DNA from: Ridgeia piscesae
Lineage: Eukaryota; Annelida; Polychaeta; Sabellida; Siboglinidae
Length of the DNA: 64,000 nt
NCBI GenBank assembly: GCA_025642075.2
Contig: JAODUO010000045.1
Coordinates: 695,001-759,000 of the forward strand
Direction: 5' to 3'
Shown: positions 60,601-64,000 of the stretch, piece by piece
Layout of the letters: every line of letters begins with the position of its first letter
How positions within the stretch are numbered: position 1 is the first letter of the stretch
The notes under the pieces: model-generated
Database searches by the model: none
Seen by the model: the letters and a program-made list of their open reading frames with translations, nothing else
Told to the model about the DNA's origin: nothing
Position numbers and translations under genes: made by a program

Positions 60601-61573
60601 CTGAAATGAATACTTCCAAACCACAGGACTTAATTATATGAATAAAGTGGTTCTAGAAACTACTGTAAATAAATAAATAAAATTAAGTGTATGTGACAGT
60701 GTGTGTGCATAGATATAATTATATATATACAATCTGACCACAAATATAATGCCATAAGAAAAATATGAAATTTCTTTAAAATAAATCTCCAGTGGTATAA
60801 CATTTAAACATTAGCTTTGAATTATAATAAAAAAGCACCATATAATATATTATTTAAAAATATATTAACAATTATTTTGAAACCAAATCTGATACCTCGC
60901 CACCAGAATAAAAACAACGATTACCTCACTTAGTGATCATCACTACCACTATTATCCAATGCACACAGGTTGAATAAACACACCTAAATAAAGAATTAAT
61001 CATCACGATATCATTTCTAGTACTTATTATGCCACTGACTCACCACATATTCATGGAAAATTACTATTTCATAAAAAAAATTGGGCACCAGAGATGAGCC
61101 GTGATACTGCCAGGTCTGACAGGCTGTGGGTGAGTGCCCAATTAAATGCTGTTGCACAAACATGACACTGTGACTAATTGACTATTTGATGAGTCAGTGT
61201 CCACCCTTCTGTCAACTCTAATTGTCACTGTCCTGCACAATTAGGGTGATTAAGACAGCAACAACACAGATTAGGGTAATTATCATCCCACTACTGCTCT
61301 GGAATAAACAACCACGATGGGGGGTCCCTGTCAGAAGCAATAGCCAATAACATGGCTGGTTATGACAAACTAGCAAGTCAACAGCCAAGTAAATTTTGTC
61401 ATAAAAAGGCAGTTATAGGCACAATATATAACAATAGCAATAACTAATTAAATTTAAGATGACTTAGTACAAAAATATCCGGAGATGGCAGCTGAATAAG
61501 TATCCATCTTACATGGTGAACCTACTATGCATTCTGATACACAATCAGACAAATGGATCACAGGCCACCTTTT

Positions 61574-61806
61574 TTCTAAGATAACGAGCTTGGTGAAATA
61601 TTTACTGTTTAACAGAATCTGCTAACAATTTAACGTGGAGCATGTTTTAAAATGCCAACATAATTTTGCCATATCATAGAGGACATTACCTCCATAACAC
61701 ACATGAAAGCATCCCCATGGTGCATCCTGGTATTGAAGGTTTTTAGAATACAAGATCAATGTTCAGATGTGAATTTTTTTATTCCTGAGCAAAACGGTGC
61801 TTGTAT
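61574..61806. mobile_element. MITE-like family, copy 4
   Basis: Contains TAAGATAACGAGCTT, AACAGAATCTGCTAACAA, GAGGACATTACCTCCATAAC, GCATCCTGGTATTGA and GATCAATGTTCAGATGTGAA, aligned in order to copies 2 and 3 but diverged. Confidence 0.6.
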
Positions 61807-61845
61807 GCATAATGCATATTACACAAAGCACTTTATACTTTACTC

Positions 61846-62108
61846 CCTGGCAGATCTGCTCAATTGAAAACCATCTCAGCTTCTATGGGAAGCATTCAGC
61901 CATGGTGCAATAATGCAATAAATAAAAGCCAATAATGCGCAAATATCTATTCACAAACATTCACCACTGTCTATAGCCAGATACTCATTCATATTACACA
62001 GTGAATTGGACCCATATAGAGGGGAAACTTCCCCATGGTTTGACATGGCAGAACACGATTCAGATCCGGGTTCTTTTAGTTGAGAGTCTGAAGCTCTCTA
62101 GCCACTGT
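61846..62108 (-). mobile_element. tRNA-derived SINE, copy 1 (longest)
   Basis: On the minus strand the head reads TGGCTAGAGAG (62104-62094, A-box-like). Then come CAGACTCTCAACTAAAAGAA and GGATCTGAATC (62067-62057, B-box-like). The body (TTCACTGTGTAATATGAATG, CTATAGACAGTGGTGAAT) and the tail GGCTGAATGCTTCCC follow. Head spacing and motifs resemble a tRNA. No RNA gene is intact. Confidence 0.65.
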
Positions 62109-63198
62109 ACAAACTCAACTGATGTATTCTATTTCTTCCCGCCACCTTTTAGAGTCTGTGAGTTGCCTTGACTTACAATCTACTTTCCCCCAGTTGCGGG
62201 TTACATCGTTAGAACATTGTTTTCTAACCACATAAGTCATCCCTACACGGAAACTGACAGACAGGGTCACATGATATGGCTCATAGACAGAACACACGGG
62301 TAGAATGCTAACCGGATGACTCAGACCTCGTTTACAAACCACCCCCATTGTTGACAAGCTCACCCTGGCTACCCCAATTCTATTGTAGCTACCCCTATGC
62401 ATAGATCACCCTTGAAGCGTTCATTTGACCCCACAGGATCTCAGTGACACATCACGAAGTGTGGAATTGACAAAACCGTAATACCCCCAGGTGTCTCCTA
62501 TGAGGTGGGCAGGGCGATTTCACATAATTCCCCACACCGCAGTTACACGTGTAATTTGTCCTGATGTGTAGCTTTACACAGACAACAATTGCGGCATTGT
62601 GATGTATGCACATAACGCAGGCCGGAAAGAAATTTATTCCAAAGGATCGTTGACAAATCATGCACGGCGTCATCACTCACTCGGCCTATAAATAAGGTGG
62701 TGTCGCGATGGCAGTTGTTGCCGTACCGACGCTGAGATACGTGGAAGGAATCGCAGATTTTTTTCAAGCCCTGACATGCCACTTACGGCCGATACGACAA
62801 CGGGTTGTGGCTAGTGGGCTCTGACAGGAAATCAATGGAGACAACCAGGCAATAATAAACTTATCGTCACCGAGGGAAAAAACAAAGCTGCAAATCACAA
62901 CAGGATCGCAGGGGCAATGCGTGTAGCATGCACACTTCTGTACTCCACAGCCCAGAGAGCTCCGATCATAGAACTGCGAATATGCGATGGAGCCTGGTCA
63001 TATTATAAAATAAGTAGGATGCTATATGCACATAGATGTTTATCGTTATACGTGCATAACTACTGTTAGGAGGTCGAACAGCTGGGCATCTCTAACTATG
63101 TGCAGAGTGGTAGGACTGAGAGGCAGTAATAGCCTTCATGGCATTCAACATGTGACGTATAAGACATCTGCAATACACACATGCTCATGTATAGATAG

Positions 63199-63199
<1 letters not shown>

Positions 63200-63258
<59 letters not shown>

Positions 63259-63262
63259 ATGC
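63200..63262. repeat. (GT)n microsatellite
   Basis: About 58 bp of uninterrupted GT. Confidence 0.96.
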
Positions 63263-63382
63263 GTGTGAGGACTGGAGAAGTGTAGAAGTCCCCACTTCGA
63301 TATGGTATCACAACGGTCTTCAGACAGTCAAGAGAGCATCCTACTGTAGACTATAGCATGCAACTAATCACCTGTAAGGCTG

Positions 63383-63390
63383 TATGTATA

Positions 63391-63473
<83 letters not shown>

Positions 63474-63502
63474 ATGTATATGTATATATATATATATATA
63501 TA
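63383..63502. repeat. (GTATGT)n then (TA)n microsatellite
   Basis: About 14 copies of a GTATGT hexamer followed by TA repeats. Confidence 0.95.
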
Positions 63503-64000
63503 ATTGTAAAACATATATAACGATTAAATCCTTAAAAATATTCAAGCTCAGAGGCGCAACAAACAAAATCATTTAGCTAGTCATATACGGGGACAGGCAA
63601 AAGCCATCATTGGAGCATGGAGCCGCTGAAGACTACCCCAAGTAGATTGAAGGATACTGTGTTGAATGCTTCACATCAAGACTACACCTCAGAACCAACA
63701 TAATTGTATAGTGAGTTAGTCACCTACCACCTTTATCAAGTCTAAAGTATGAGGCTGTTCACTGCACTTTGCTGGTCCCTGCAATGGGCACTGACCAACA
63801 ATTCTACAAGCATTATGTTACAGCTGTCTTTCATCATATGTAAATCTGTCGAAAACCATGAAAATATGCTATCATGCAAAATTGTGAAGGTGTGTTTAAA
63901 AAAACAATGGCTAGATGCAACACATTCAGTGCATAAACATCACAGCTGTCCTGGCCCTATATCACAAGTTTTGGTACCCAACTTTCCTGTGTAATGATTT

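Larger units (their letters stand above)
53801..64000. other. 5' flank, distal part
   Basis: No convincing gene. It contains large GT and GA/GACA microsatellites, a perfect 15-bp hairpin (55124-55164), a MITE-like copy (61574-61806) and a SINE (61846-62108). The longest non-repeat open frame (59283-59717, 144 codons, plus strand) has no recognisable domain, signal peptide or splice context. Confidence 0.5.

Overview
The window looks like genomic DNA from an invertebrate animal, probably a protostome and possibly a lophotrochozoan. It is AT-rich with long introns, many microsatellites and minisatellites, and scattered short non-autonomous repeats. I recognise one protein-coding gene, on the minus strand: a discoidin domain receptor (DDR), a collagen-responsive receptor tyrosine kinase. 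The phylum guess rests on the protostome-like C-terminal end of the kinase (QRKN-type tail) and is not certain.

The coding sequence can be assembled as 13 exons from 44789 down to 4529: 44705-44789, 24817-24922, 23201-23342, 21235-21324, 12026-12173, 11104-11628, 10509-10640, 9601-10005, 8779-9059, 7608-7735, 6689-6892, 5774-6008 and 4529-4867. Each intron begins GT and ends AG, every phase matches its partner, and the total is 2820 nt, or 939 codons plus stop. The protein order is signal peptide (1 to about 27), discoidin domain (31-187), discoidin-like domain (about 192-366), extracellular juxtamembrane stretch, transmembrane helix (432-457), long cytosolic juxtamembrane region and tyrosine kinase domain (about 627-925). 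Exon 9 has two in-frame acceptors that would give 939- or 895-residue forms.

Layout: 1-4528 is the 3' flank with a possible 3' UTR. 4529-12173 holds the compact 3' two thirds of the gene (nine exons, introns 0.4-1.0 kb). 12174-21234 is intron 4, dominated by two 17-bp minisatellites. 21235-24922 holds exons 4, 3 and 2. 24923-44704 is the 19.8-kb first coding intron, with a third 17-bp minisatellite, an E-box cluster, CTCF-like motifs, a Z-DNA-type tract, MITE-like and SINE copies, and a CpG-richer block. 44829-64000 is the 5' flank, where I find no convincing gene.

The most interesting features outside the exons are: the three independent minisatellites that share a 17-bp period; tandem arrays that run up to or into splice sites (exon 5 acceptor, exon 4 acceptor, exon 9 donor); a four-copy MITE-like family; a tRNA-derived SINE family; and changes in the predicted collagen-binding pocket. 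I saw no CRISPR array, operon, rRNA gene or intact autonomous transposon.
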